A stretch of 64,000 bases of DNA from a virus. The stretch spans positions 22,001-86,000 of IMG/VR virus record IMGVR_UViG_3300026478_000749; one strand, written 5' to 3'. Under the pieces are notes generated by a model, which saw only the letters and a program-made list of their open reading frames with translations, was not told where the DNA came from and did no database searches. This document shows positions 35,934 to 47,000 of the stretch, in pieces (the first letter of the stretch is position 1; each line of letters opens with the position of its first letter). The translations under genes were made by a program, and so were the position numbers.

Positions 35934-36851
35934 ATGGCAGTAGGAAGTTACGGAACAATAAGACCAGCGGATGTATCACCAGAAGATGTAGAAATACTAC
36001 TTCACTATGCTGCGGATAGGGGTGCAACTACCGATTCAACATTAACAAAGTTGGACTCGGCAGCTATCTTATCACCATTATATCATAATGCAAATACAAC
36101 TGACGACACAAATGCTCCAAATGTGGAGGTTTTGGGTGGTATGTACACATTAAGATTAGAAAGTACCACATTCTCTGAGTTAGGAATTTACACACTTCAC
36201 GTAAGACCAAAACAAATAAGAACACAAATAACAGATTGTGGTGTTTTAGCATCATTATCTTCAGTTAGGGGTATTGTAGTCGATCTTGGAAATGTTGACC
36301 AAGAGGATAGATCTAAATTCACCCCACAGGGCTTAGTTGGTTACAGAGTTGAGTATATAAGTGTTAGTGACAACAAAAAGGTCCCAAATTTTTATAAAAT
36401 TGTGACTTCGTCATTTTATTGTGAACCGGTAACAACAAATCTAACTAACACCACACAAAAATCAGTTAGATACAGATATTCAGATTCACCAACAAACTTG
36501 GTGTTTTTGACTGTTACCCCATCCTCTGCTCCTAGTAACAAACCAAACACTGTTCCATTTATTGGTCAACCACTACAAAAAATTATATTAACAAACAGCT
36601 ATTTTAATCCAACTACGATTGAGGTAGAAATGGTTGAACATGACGCATCTACGCTTGCACTTGCTCTTTATGGTAATCAAAGTAAGGCGGTATCTTCAGG
36701 TATCTACACGATTTATGATGGCTCAAATAACATTTATAAACAGTTTAACCTATACGAAGTTAAAGACGAATTTAATGAGACATTATATGAGATTCGTGAG
36801 GGAAGGACTGATATAGACCAAACGTTAAACTTTGACGATATTACTGATTAA
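35934..36851 (+). CDS. Virion structural protein, unknown family
   Basis: 305 residues, strand-rich, with FSELGIYTLHVRPKQIRTQI and VDLGNVDQEDRSKFTPQGLV, and a helix-rich acidic C-terminus ending TLNFDDITD. No known family recognised. It starts 24 bases after the adhesin-like gene and ends 2 bases before the 1653-residue fibre gene. It may therefore be the baseplate adaptor or attachment point for that fibre. Confidence 0.45.
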   Translation: MAVGSYGTIRPADVSPEDVEILLHYAADRGATTDSTLTKLDSAAILSPLYHNANTTDDTNAPNVEVLGGMYTLRLESTTFSELGIYTLHVRPKQIRTQITDCGVLASLSSVRGIVVDLGNVDQEDRSKFTPQGLVGYRVEYISVSDNKKVPNFYKIVTSSFYCEPVTTNLTNTTQKSVRYRYSDSPTNLVFLTVTPSSAPSNKPNTVPFIGQPLQKIILTNSYFNPTTIEVEMVEHDASTLALALYGNQSKAVSSGIYTIYDGSNNIYKQFNLYEVKDEFNETLYEIREGRTDIDQTLNFDDITD

Positions 36852-36853
36852 TA

Positions 36854-39800
36854 ATGGCAAAAAGAAAAGTTCCGAGTCAGGCGGCTAGTGGTTTTGAAAC
36901 GTTTAGCGATAGTCTCGTTGGTAGACAAATTACCGACGGTACTAGTCAATTGACTAATACGAACTTCGCTCTTGATACAATTGTCCCAGAGAAAGACTCA
37001 AAAAAATTCCAAACTGCGCCATTTTCAGATTTTATTACATTAGAAAATCTTAAGGTTGAGGAAGATGTTCCAACAACGGTTGTACAATCTGATGGTAAAA
37101 AGAGACCAGTAAGATTTAATACAAATAAAAGGGACGCATCTAAATCTCTTTTTGGTTCATTAAGAGAAAGAATTAGAGTCTCTATTGCTAGAATTGCTAA
37201 AAATTTTCCTGGTGCTATTTTTGTTGATAAAGATGCTTTAGCATCAATCACCAGCTACACTGCTGAAAATATATCATATAACCCAACAACTAACACAACA
37301 ACATTTAAAATTCAAGTTGGTAGATTTTTCAATCCTTTTGATATTGTATTAAAAGAGCCAACAGCAAGTCAATTAATTGAAGTTGAAAACAAAATAAGAA
37401 ATTTATTCTCTTCATATACAAAATATTGTATTGTAGTTGAGAATAAAACATATGCTATAACAAGCTATGTACAACCAGATCAGTTTAACCAAATATCACT
37501 TGTTGTTGATGGTAAACCGTTTACCGGGACAACATATTCAGATAGTTTTATTTTAAGACCCAATGATAGTGTTGTTGAAGAATTTTACTTAGGACTAGAC
37601 GATTTAGAGCAAACATTATTAAATAGAGATACCTATCCAATATATCAAGCTGGATTTACGGTTCCTAGAACTAGTTTAGATGAAACAAAAACAGAACTAA
37701 TTTCTATATTAGTTAACTGGCCAACATCAAAAGACGGATATAATATTCAAATTACCGGTCTTAAGTTTGAAGAGTACATAACACGTCTAAGTGATTTAGC
37801 AACTGAAATTGATAACTATAAATCTAACTTAGTTACAAGATTCCTTGTTGCCCCACAATTATTTGAATTTGATACTGAAGACCAAAAAATTGATAAGATA
37901 TTTCAATTATATGGTCAGAGTTTTGATAAGGTAAAATCTTATATTGATAATATTGCGAACATGAGAAATGTTTCTTATGACGCAATCGATAATATTCCAG
38001 ATGTTTTTCTTAAAAATTTAGCAAATACACTTGGTCTTAATACCATCAATTTATTTGATCAAAAAAGTTTAGAAGAACAAATATATAAAGCATCTTCTAC
38101 TGTTTACAATGGACAAGCTATTGGTAAAAATCTAGTAGAAGCTGAACTTGAATTTTACAGAAGATTATTAGTTAATCTAGCATTTATATACAAATCAAAA
38201 GGTACTAGAAGTAGTATTGAATTTTTCTTAAAGTTTATCGGTGCACCAGATCCAATGGTGAAAATAGACGAATATGTTTATAAAGTAACTAGCGCTTTAC
38301 CACCATCTACTTTAGATGATTTAAATAACACATTAAATAATATTAATGTTAGCAACAATGTAACATTTAATAGCGAAACATATACATATACCGTTTCTTC
38401 TTTAACAGGGTTAACAACAAATAGTCAATTAACGGATTATCCTATTGATGAAACAACGTTACTACCTAAAGCCCCAACAACAAACCAAGAAAATGTTTTC
38501 TTCCAAATGGGTTCAGGTTGGTCAAGCGTTACTTTAGATCACAGATCTTCAGATATTCTTGATACAGAAAATTCAGTATTATCAGGGAGAACTAAAACTT
38601 TACTAACAACATCGAAACCATATTCATATGGTGAAGAGTTTTTTGACAACTATAGAACATTACCTGGTTTGGATTATGGTTTTACAATACAAAGTGAAAT
38701 TGATAACCAGCAGGGGCAAATTTTAGAAGACGAAGCTCTTTCAAATTTAATTCTTAATAGAAAAAACATAAACGTTTTTGTATCTGCAGCAAATGCTGTT
38801 AATTATGATATTTGGAGAAAGTCTAGAGAACTTGAAGTGACTTTTGGAACAAATAGTTTACCACCACAAACAGGTGTAACTTTTGCGCAATACTTAGAAA
38901 ATATTTTCTCAAGTCAAATAACTAATTCGAATATAATAAGATATAAGAAAAATTATATCGCTTTAGAGGATGTTTATCAGGATTACATAAATCAATTAGT
39001 AGCGTCTGGATATACAACTTATGATATGATATCAACATCTGATTTTGTTAATCAGATGAGTCCATATTGGTCAAATGTTTTAGAACAAATTATACCATCA
39101 ACAACATTATGGATGGGGGGTAATTTAATTGAAAACAATGTTTTTGGTAGACCTAAGTTTTCATATAGAAAACCATGTAAGCCGTTAGAGATTGTAGAAA
39201 ATTTATATCCAGAATTTGAAACAGTAATTGAAGAAGATCTTGAAACAATAATTGGAGACCCAGATAACTTAAGAGGTTTAATTGAATTTAGTGGTGTAAC
39301 ATTTACTTTACATATTGATATTGATGGAACTGATTATAGTGGGACAACACAGGTAGTTTTAACCGGTAGCACACTATTCGGTACCGGCTTTACCGCAGTA
39401 GAAAACTGTAGTGTACTTACTTCTTCATCATCTAAAATACCACTTATTTGTGAATATAAAAATTGGATCAATTTAAATTTAACAACAATAAAGGCTGCTT
39501 GGAAAAACGCAATAGCCGCGCTTGTTAATCAGATTAATCAAACAGAAACACAATACAGCGCATTTAATACTCCTTCATATGTTCCTGGAAATGCTGTATT
39601 ATCGGGAAAAACACAATTAATATCTTATGAATTTTTCACAGATAATAATGGTGTTGAAAAAGTTAAATTTATTGCACACACAAACTCTTCCGGAGAATGT
39701 TTAGTAAAAGATAATTTAGATTTTTATTTTGATGTTGATTACAAATATACTGAACCTAAATGTCATTTAGATTTATCATTTGATGCGTCTTGTGATGTTT

Positions 39801-41815
39801 ATTCTGGTTATCCAACTTGTAAAGTTGCAACAGATGTTATTGTTAGCTTAACAGGTGTTACAGTTCAATCTGGTAACGATAGTGGATGGGGAGTATACGT
39901 TCAAAGAAATTGTACACCTGGAAATAACATTAGTACAGGATATCACCCAACCTATACAGATACAAGTTTCTTCCAAATTGTTGGAGAAAATTGTAAGTTC
40001 AAACTTACTAATGTAAGAGAAGATGAAGTTATTGATTTAATTTTTACTGATGCAGCAAACTGTGATAAAAAAGTAAAAATTGAAGGATTAGCATTAAGAT
40101 ACGTTGAGTATCCAACTGAAGCACCTGATTTACCATTGGTTGTTAACACCGGTTACACGTTAGTACCAAAAGTACAATATAGAAACACATACAATTATGG
40201 TTTAAAACACAATACAAAAGTTATTGTTGTTAGTGGCGCTACAATTAATTCATCTACAACACCGGCAAACATTACTAGTTATTTAGCTGCAGGTACTCTT
40301 GTTAAAAAAGACGTTAAAGATTTAGTTAATGGAAATGTTATATTAGGCGCAACATACTTATCATGCACTACACTTTCATCAAGCATGTTTGAATATGCTA
40401 GTGAAAACAATGATTATTCTTTTTCATATGATTATTCAACGCATACAATTAGTGATATTGATTGTTTGGGGTCAGTAAAGAAAAGTGAAATAACAGGTAT
40501 GACTTCAAATGGTCAACAGGTTGTTATTGAAGTTTTACCAACAACAAAACTACGTGTTTACACAAATAAAGAGGTTGATGAAGCAACATATAGAGTATCT
40601 AAACGAGATGGTTATTTCTTTGATTCTAGATCTCCAGAGTTTTTGCAATTAAAACCAGAAACACCTGAAGAGCCTTGTTGTTATTATCCATCAGATTACT
40701 ATGATACCGGAGATTTTTTAATTACAGAAAAAGGTGAATTATTAGAGGTCATTGCAGTTAATTTAAATTACTGTGAAAATAATCTTTATTATAACATTAA
40801 TGTAACAGGAACACAACCTCAAAATTTAGTATTATTTAATGGTAATAATGGAACACAAGTTTTAATACAACATTCATATACTAAGTTTAATAGACTTAAT
40901 ATGAATTTAAGTCAATATTATATTGATAATCAATGTTGTAAAACTGAAATTGAAGATCCTGTAAGAAATTATACAACTGAATGTGGTATTATAATTCCAG
41001 CAGTACCTTGTGGTAGCGCATATCCAATAGTTACCCCAACCCCAACATCTACACCGACACCAACAAATACATCTACCAGTACACCAACAGCAACGGGTAC
41101 ACCAACAGCAACGGGTACACCAACAGCAACCCCAACCCCTACTGTAACTCAAACATCAACTAATACCCCTACCAGTACACCAAGTAGTACCGCTACACCT
41201 ACTATAACTGAGACACCAACTAACACACCTACAGTAACAGATACACCAAATTGTGAATTTGTTATTGACACAAATATTGTAATAACAACGCCGACACCAA
41301 CAACAACGTCAACATCAACACCTAATTGTGAATTTATGGTTGATACTGTTGCGGTAATTGCTACCCCAACACCAAGCATAACAATCACCCCCACCTCTAC
41401 TTACACACCAAATTGTGAATTTGTAATAGACACTGTTGCGGTAATCGCCACACCAACACCAAGTGTTACTATAACACCTACATCAACTTTCACATCTAAT
41501 TGTGATTTTATTATTGATACTGTTGCTATAATTGCTACACCTACGCCAACGATCACAACTACACCAACAGTAACTGAAACCCCAACATCATCGGATAGTT
41601 GTGAATTTGTTGTTGATGTAAATGCAACGATTGCAACACCAACACCAACAATTACTACTACACCAACAATAACAACTACACCAACAATTACATTTACCGA
41701 AGGGTCTTGTGATATGGCATATGAAGTGGTTGAAAGTTCAGAGGGGATAATAGTTGAAAATGGTGCAAGTTTTATTGCAGATGAAAATAATACTGATATA
41801 TTAATAGTAGAATAA
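36854..41815 (+). CDS. Large tail-fibre/baseplate protein with Thr-Pro linkers and CEFVID beads
   Basis: 1653 residues. The N-terminal about 480 residues are helical and structural: SLFGSLRERIRVSIARIAKN, FYLGLDDLEQTLLNRDTYPI, and LAFIYKSKGTRSSIEFFLKF, a pattern seen in phage tail proteins of the gpI type that link fibres to the baseplate. The middle is Cys-containing strand material. From about residue 1393 to 1615 the sequence becomes almost only Thr, Pro, Ser and Ala, interrupted by five copies of a bead like [17 protein letters not shown] (about 41250-41650). The last 35 residues (SCDMAYEVVESSEGIIVENG) form a diverged bead. Beads and linkers recur in the next genes, so this looks like the baseplate-proximal member of a fibre family. 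Confidence 0.6.
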   Translation: MAKRKVPSQAASGFETFSDSLVGRQITDGTSQLTNTNFALDTIVPEKDSKKFQTAPFSDFITLENLKVEEDVPTTVVQSDGKKRPVRFNTNKRDASKSLFGSLRERIRVSIARIAKNFPGAIFVDKDALASITSYTAENISYNPTTNTTTFKIQVGRFFNPFDIVLKEPTASQLIEVENKIRNLFSSYTKYCIVVENKTYAITSYVQPDQFNQISLVVDGKPFTGTTYSDSFILRPNDSVVEEFYLGLDDLEQTLLNRDTYPIYQAGFTVPRTSLDETKTELISILVNWPTSKDGYNIQITGLKFEEYITRLSDLATEIDNYKSNLVTRFLVAPQLFEFDTEDQKIDKIFQLYGQSFDKVKSYIDNIANMRNVSYDAIDNIPDVFLKNLANTLGLNTINLFDQKSLEEQIYKASSTVYNGQAIGKNLVEAELEFYRRLLVNLAFIYKSKGTRSSIEFFLKFIGAPDPMVKIDEYVYKVTSALPPSTLDDLNNTLNNINVSNNVTFNSETYTYTVSSLTGLTTNSQLTDYPIDETTLLPKAPTTNQENVFFQMGSGWSSVTLDHRSSDILDTENSVLSGRTKTLLTTSKPYSYGEEFFDNYRTLPGLDYGFTIQSEIDNQQGQILEDEALSNLILNRKNINVFVSAANAVNYDIWRKSRELEVTFGTNSLPPQTGVTFAQYLENIFSSQITNSNIIRYKKNYIALEDVYQDYINQLVASGYTTYDMISTSDFVNQMSPYWSNVLEQIIPSTTLWMGGNLIENNVFGRPKFSYRKPCKPLEIVENLYPEFETVIEEDLETIIGDPDNLRGLIEFSGVTFTLHIDIDGTDYSGTTQVVLTGSTLFGTGFTAVENCSVLTSSSSKIPLICEYKNWINLNLTTIKAAWKNAIAALVNQINQTETQYSAFNTPSYVPGNAVLSGKTQLISYEFFTDNNGVEKVKFIAHTNSSGECLVKDNLDFYFDVDYKYTEPKCHLDLSFDASCDVYSGYPTCKVATDVIVSLTGVTVQSGNDSGWGVYVQRNCTPGNNISTGYHPTYTDTSFFQIVGENCKFKLTNVREDEVIDLIFTDAANCDKKVKIEGLALRYVEYPTEAPDLPLVVNTGYTLVPKVQYRNTYNYGLKHNTKVIVVSGATINSSTTPANITSYLAAGTLVKKDVKDLVNGNVILGATYLSCTTLSSSMFEYASENNDYSFSYDYSTHTISDIDCLGSVKKSEITGMTSNGQQVVIEVLPTTKLRVYTNKEVDEATYRVSKRDGYFFDSRSPEFLQLKPETPEEPCCYYPSDYYDTGDFLITEKGELLEVIAVNLNYCENNLYYNINVTGTQPQNLVLFNGNNGTQVLIQHSYTKFNRLNMNLSQYYIDNQCCKTEIEDPVRNYTTECGIIIPAVPCGSAYPIVTPTPTSTPTPTNTSTSTPTATGTPTATGTPTATPTPTVTQTSTNTPTSTPSSTATPTITETPTNTPTVTDTPNCEFVIDTNIVITTPTPTTTSTSTPNCEFMVDTVAVIATPTPSITITPTSTYTPNCEFVIDTVAVIATPTPSVTITPTSTFTSNCDFIIDTVAIIATPTPTITTTPTVTETPTSSDSCEFVVDVNATIATPTPTITTTPTITTTPTITFTEGSCDMAYEVVESSEGIIVENGASFIADENNTDILIVE
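41030..41697 (+). repeat. Thr-Pro linker with five C[ED]F beads (DNA direct repeats)
   Basis: ACACCAACA-type triplet repeats encode (T/S-P/T)n linkers around beads at about 41250, 41323, 41410, 41500 and 41597. One bead region (41401-41460) is repeated 57/60 at 43163-43222 in another gene. Confidence 0.85.
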
Positions 41816-41837
41816 ACAAAAAAAATATTTAAATAAA

Positions 41838-42431
41838 ATGAGTATAGTTAGAATTTCGGAATTACAAAGATTAACAACCCCAACAAATGGCGCGTTATTT
41901 TATATGGCACAAGGAAATGGGCCAACATATAGTTCAAGTGCAATCACATATGACGATTTATTTGGTAATGTTATAACGACAGGGTCAACAAGATTTTTTG
42001 GTTCATATAGTAGTTCCGTTACTCAAACAGGAACAACAAATACCGAACATCTAATGACATTCAATAGTCTTGATGCAACAAATGGTTGTACTTGGGCAAA
42101 TGGAACACAAATGATTGTTAGTAATCCTGGGTCATATAATTTACAATTTTCTGCTCAATTATATAGAGTTCAAGGAGGAACAACCGAAAACATCTATATA
42201 TGGTTTAAGAAAAATGGTCAAAATGTGACAAATTCAAATACCGCAATAACATTTGCAAATAATGGTCAATATATTGTTGCCGCATGGAATATCATATACC
42301 CTAACTTAAGTAGTGGTGATAACGTTGAAATTGCGTGGGCTACAACAGATAGTAATATACAAATAAGAGCATTGACCCCATCCCTTGGGCCGTCAATACC
42401 ATCAGTAATAGCAACATTAACACAAGTATAA
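41838..42431 (+). CDS. C1q/TNF-like jelly-roll fibre protein
   Basis: 197 residues. A short N-terminal anchor (VRISELQRLTTPTNGALFYM) is followed from about residue 48 by a strand pattern resembling C1q/TNF-like trimeric jelly rolls: FGSYSSSVTQTGTTNTEHLM, NPGSYNLQFSAQLYRVQGGT, YIWFKKNGQNVTNSNTAITF, NNGQYIVAAWNIIYPNLSSG. The 'G-x-Y-x-x-x-x-s-x-q-l' and 'i-x-l-x-k-N-G' landmarks fit. Such domains trimerise and often end phage fibres as receptor-binding heads. It sits alone between two Thr-Pro fibre genes and is bracketed by near-identical DNA repeats that could delete it. Confidence 0.55.
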   Translation: MSIVRISELQRLTTPTNGALFYMAQGNGPTYSSSAITYDDLFGNVITTGSTRFFGSYSSSVTQTGTTNTEHLMTFNSLDATNGCTWANGTQMIVSNPGSYNLQFSAQLYRVQGGTTENIYIWFKKNGQNVTNSNTAITFANNGQYIVAAWNIIYPNLSSGDNVEIAWATTDSNIQIRALTPSLGPSIPSVIATLTQV

Positions 42432-42434
42432 TAA

Positions 42435-44006
42435 ATGGCAACAATAAGATTATATAGTACATCTGGCTTATACAATGGTTATTATGCTGACGTTGTTTTC
42501 CACCCATATAGTGGAGGAACAGCTGTCAATATTGGCACCAATGTACTTATACCTTATTTTTGGACATCCGATTATTACTATGGTACATATGATTTTAATT
42601 TTAAAAATGAGCTTGAGGGTTTTACATGTAATTTAGAAATTGTACCAAATGTAACACCAACCCCAACAACAACCCCAACAATCACATTTACACCTACTGA
42701 AACACCAACAGTAACATCTTCAGATAGTTGTGAATTTATAATTGATATTAATGCAATAATTGCAACACCAACCCCTACATTTACTACAACCCCAACTATC
42801 ACAGAAACACCAACGGTGACCTCTTCAGATAGTTGTGAGTTTATGATTAACATCGATGCTATTATTGCAACACCAACACCAACACCAACGTCTACCGGAA
42901 CACCAACAATAACTCAAACCCCAACTACAACCGAGACACCGACGCCAACAGAGACACCTACTATTACAATTACCCCAACAGAGACATATACACCAAATTG
43001 TGATTTTATTATCGATACTATTGCTATAATTGCTACACCAACACCAACTTCAACACCTACAATAACAGAGACACCTACGTCTACTGAGACACCAACTATC
43101 ACACAAACGCCAACTTCAACATCTACTGCGACACCAACGATAACTGAAACACCAACATCTACTTATACACCAAATTGTGAGTTTGTAATAGATACTGTTG
43201 CGGTAATCGCCACACCAACACCTACTTCAACTTCTACACCAACAACAACTGAAACGCCAACAGCAACCCCAACCTCTACTGCAACACCAACGGTAACTGA
43301 AACACCAACAGCAACGCCAACATCAACTTATACACCTGATTGTGCGTTCCAAGCTGCGTTTGGTACACCATTAGTTGTTGATGAAAATACTGAAATTAAT
43401 ATTTGGTTTGATGATAGCGGCTCAATGAATTCAACATTAGCACCATTACAAACTATGAGAGATACCATTTTAAGAGATTGTCTTGTTCAATTCTACAATA
43501 ATGATTATAACACATATGATCAAAACGTAACGGTAAGCAACTTCTCAAGTAAAACTGGTGGTACAGAGAGAACGATGTACATATTGAACACAACTGGAAC
43601 AACAGCTGGTATAACTAAGGTTATAAATTTAGTATTCCAAGATGAATCTTCACCATATGCTGCTGACGGTAGTTCATTTAATATTAGCGTCAGAACAGGA
43701 ACATATGATACAGACATAAGTGGCTTAAGATCAACGCTTGACAATGTTCCGAATAGCAGTTATTATAGAGGTATTGTGTTTAGAGTTAATACAGGACCAG
43801 ATTCGTATGACGGATTTAGACAATTCTTAGCTGCCGTTAAAAACGGGGCTGGAGCATATTCGGGAACAAATGGTCTATCAGATAAGAGTGAAATAACCTA
43901 CATTTCAAATGTTACAGCAGGATCAAATGCTCAGTATTATGCGGATCAAATAATAACAGCACTAAACACATTGGGGTATAATTTAAACCTGTGTAATCAA
44001 AGTTAA
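42435..44006 (+). CDS. Fibre protein with Thr-Pro linkers and a vWA domain carrying a MIDAS motif
   Basis: 523 residues in three parts. Residues 1-72 are a small strand-rich anchor. Residues about 73-300 are Thr-Pro linkers with four beads ([68 protein letters not shown]). Residues about 303-523 form a von Willebrand A-like domain: [15 protein letters not shown] has the MIDAS motif D326-x-S328-x-S330, followed by alternating helices and strands ([34 protein letters not shown]). vWA domains bind ligands through a divalent metal, so this is a plausible receptor-binding tip. The exact fold should be confirmed by structure prediction. Confidence 0.6.
   Translation: MATIRLYSTSGLYNGYYADVVFHPYSGGTAVNIGTNVLIPYFWTSDYYYGTYDFNFKNELEGFTCNLEIVPNVTPTPTTTPTITFTPTETPTVTSSDSCEFIIDINAIIATPTPTFTTTPTITETPTVTSSDSCEFMINIDAIIATPTPTPTSTGTPTITQTPTTTETPTPTETPTITITPTETYTPNCDFIIDTIAIIATPTPTSTPTITETPTSTETPTITQTPTSTSTATPTITETPTSTYTPNCEFVIDTVAVIATPTPTSTSTPTTTETPTATPTSTATPTVTETPTATPTSTYTPDCAFQAAFGTPLVVDENTEINIWFDDSGSMNSTLAPLQTMRDTILRDCLVQFYNNDYNTYDQNVTVSNFSSKTGGTERTMYILNTTGTTAGITKVINLVFQDESSPYAADGSSFNISVRTGTYDTDISGLRSTLDNVPNSSYYRGIVFRVNTGPDSYDGFRQFLAAVKNGAGAYSGTNGLSDKSEITYISNVTAGSNAQYYADQIITALNTLGYNLNLCNQS
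42652..43336 (+). repeat. Thr-Pro linker with four C[ED]F beads
   Basis: Encodes linkers between anchor and vWA domain. Beads begin at about 42727, 42829, 42991 and 43171. The antisense strand reads as artificial Val-Gly-Val ORFs. Confidence 0.85.
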
Positions 44007-44025
44007 TGAATAATTATATAGAATA

Positions 44026-47000
44026 ATGGCAAAACAATTCACAGTAACAATATCTTCAGGGACAGCACCAGGGCCATACAACATTTATTATGATGTTGTT
44101 GATCCGTTGAATATTGCTACTGTAGTTTCAACGTCACTACCTGCAACAGGAATAACATATTCAGATTTAACAAACATAAACGGCGTATTGGTATCGGTAC
44201 CAGATAATGCGTATAAAATAATTTTATATAACACAGATCCATATTGTTTAATCGGTGACGATTTAATTTTACCAACACCAACACCAACAGCTACACCAAC
44301 AACAACACCAACAATTACTGCTACACCTACTATAACACCAACCCCAACCCCAACATTTACAGCAACGCCAACATCAACTTATACACCAAATTGTGAATTT
44401 ATTATTGATACCTCGGCGACTATTATAACGCCGACACCAACATCTACCGCGACACCAACCCCAACAAACTCAACACCAACGGATATTACATTAAGTAATG
44501 ATAGTATAAATGAAAATAGTGCTATAAACACTATTATCGGTACATTGAGCACAACAGATGCAAATCCGGGTGATACACATACGTACAGCATTCAACCAGG
44601 TGGTAATGGGTTTAAATTTAATATATCTGGTAGTAGTTTAAGATCATCTGAATCTTTTAATTATGAAGCAGCAACTTCATACACAGTAACAATTAGATCA
44701 ACAGATAGTGGCGGATTATATTTTGATAAAACATTTACAATTTATGTAAACAATGTAAATGAAGCACCATACGGCTTGAATTTCAGTGGTTCAATTCCTG
44801 AAAATTCAGCAACAGGTACAACTGTTGGTACAATAACGGCTTTGGATGTTGATTCTGGTGATACATTTACATATGCATTAACAGATACAATAAATTATCC
44901 AGATAATAATAGTTTTACATTAACAACAGCGGGGGTTTTAAAATCAGCTGCGGTTTTTGACTATGAAACAAAAAATTCATATTCAATTAAAGTAAGAACA
45001 ACAGATGCTGGCGGATTAACATATGATGGTGTATTAACAGTACCAATTACAAACGTTAATGAGGCACCTTACGGTTTAACAATAAGCAGTAATACAATTG
45101 CAGAAAACTCTGCAACAGGAACAACTATTGGAACTCTATCTGGTTTAGATTATGATGCTGGATCGACATTTACTTACGCATTTACAGATACCATAAATTA
45201 TCCTGATAATAGTAGCTTTAGCATAAGTGGATCAACACTTAGATCTGCTGTTATCTTTAATTATGAAACCAAATCTTCATATTCAATTAAAATTAGGGTT
45301 ACTGACCAAGGTGGGTTAACGTATGATGGAACATTAACAATCAATGTAACAAATGTTAACGAAACACCAACAAATATTTCATTAAGCGCGTCTTCAATTG
45401 CTGAAAATGTTGCTACTGGTACAACAATTGGTACGTTATCAACAACAGATCCAGATGCTGGTGATACATTTACATATCAGCTATATGATACTGCAACCTA
45501 TCCTGATAACAGTAGCTTTAGCATAAGTGGATCAACACTTAGATCTGCTGCAGTTTTTAATTATGAAAGCAAAAGTTCGTATAGCATTAGGGTTAGATCA
45601 ACAGATGCTGGTGGATTAACATTTGATAAAACATTAACGATTACAATTACGAATGTAAACGAAACACCAACGGGCATTTCATTATCATCAAACACAATTG
45701 CAGAAAATTCTGCGACCGGAACAACAATTGGTACGTTATCAACAACAGATCCAGATGCAGGGGATACGTTTACTTATACATTAACAGATACAGTAAATTA
45801 TCCCGATAATAGCAGCTTTACCATTGTTGGTTCATCACTAAGATCTGCAGCAATATTTAATTTTGAATCTAAATCTTCTTATTCAATCAAAGTTAGATCA
45901 ACAGATGCGGGCGGATTAACAGTAGATCAAACTTTTGCAATTTCTGTTACAAATGTTAATGAAGCCCCAACAAATATAAGTTTAAGTTCTTCATCAATAT
46001 CAGAAAACGTACCAACCGGAACAACTGTTGGTACATTTAGTTCTACAGACCCAGACGCTGGTGATACATTCACATATGCATTAGTAGATACATCAACATA
46101 TCCAGATAATAGTAGTTTCTCAATTTCAGGAAGCACATTAAGAAGTGCGGCCATTTTTGATTTTGAAACACAATCAACATATTCAATAAGAGTTAGAGCA
46201 ACAGATGCAGGTGGACTAACCTATGACAAAACAATAACAATATCTATTACAAATGTTACAATATCTGTTGGAGCATCTGTAACAACAAATGTGACGTGTA
46301 ATGGCGGATCAAACGGTGTTATAACAGTATCGGGTGTCACTGGCGGAACTGCAAGTTATACATATTCTAAAGATGGGTCAACTTATCAGTCGTCAAATGT
46401 ATTTAGCGGCTTAACTGCTAATTCATATATTTTATATGCCAAAGATTCTTATGGTGAAGTTGGTAGTAGTGCTGTAGTAACAGTAACTCAACCAGCAGTA
46501 GTCTCACTTAGTGCATCTGGAACAAACCCAACGTGTGTTGGTAGTACCGATGGTTCAATTACAGTATCATCTGCATCTGGCGGGTCTGGAAGTGGTTATA
46601 CCTATTCTAAAGATGGTTCAAGCTATCAGACTGGGACAACATTTAGCAATTTAGCTAATGGAACATATACAATTTATGCAAAAGATAGTAATAATTGTAC
46701 TGGATCAACTTCAGTAACATTAAGTAGAACACAAGTTACTGCAACAATATCACAAACAAATGTAACTTGTAATGGAGGTAACGATGGGTCAATAGTTGTT
46801 TCTGATTTAGCTGGTGGTCAAGGCGGACCATATTCAACAAAATTAAATGCCGGAGGAACTTACCAAGTAATTACAACCTCAAGAACATATTCATCACTAA
46901 CAGCAGGTTCATACACAATTTATGTGAAAGATAGTGCTGGTTGTGAAAATACGTATGCAGTAACAATAACTCAACCATCTCAAGTAACAGTTAGTTCATC

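Noticed and set aside
41256-43200. O-glycosylation sequons (Asp-Thr-Val/Ile) of the Bacteroidota type in the beads
   Set aside because: Only some beads carry the sequon, and phage structural proteins stay in the cytoplasm while this glycosylation is periplasmic.
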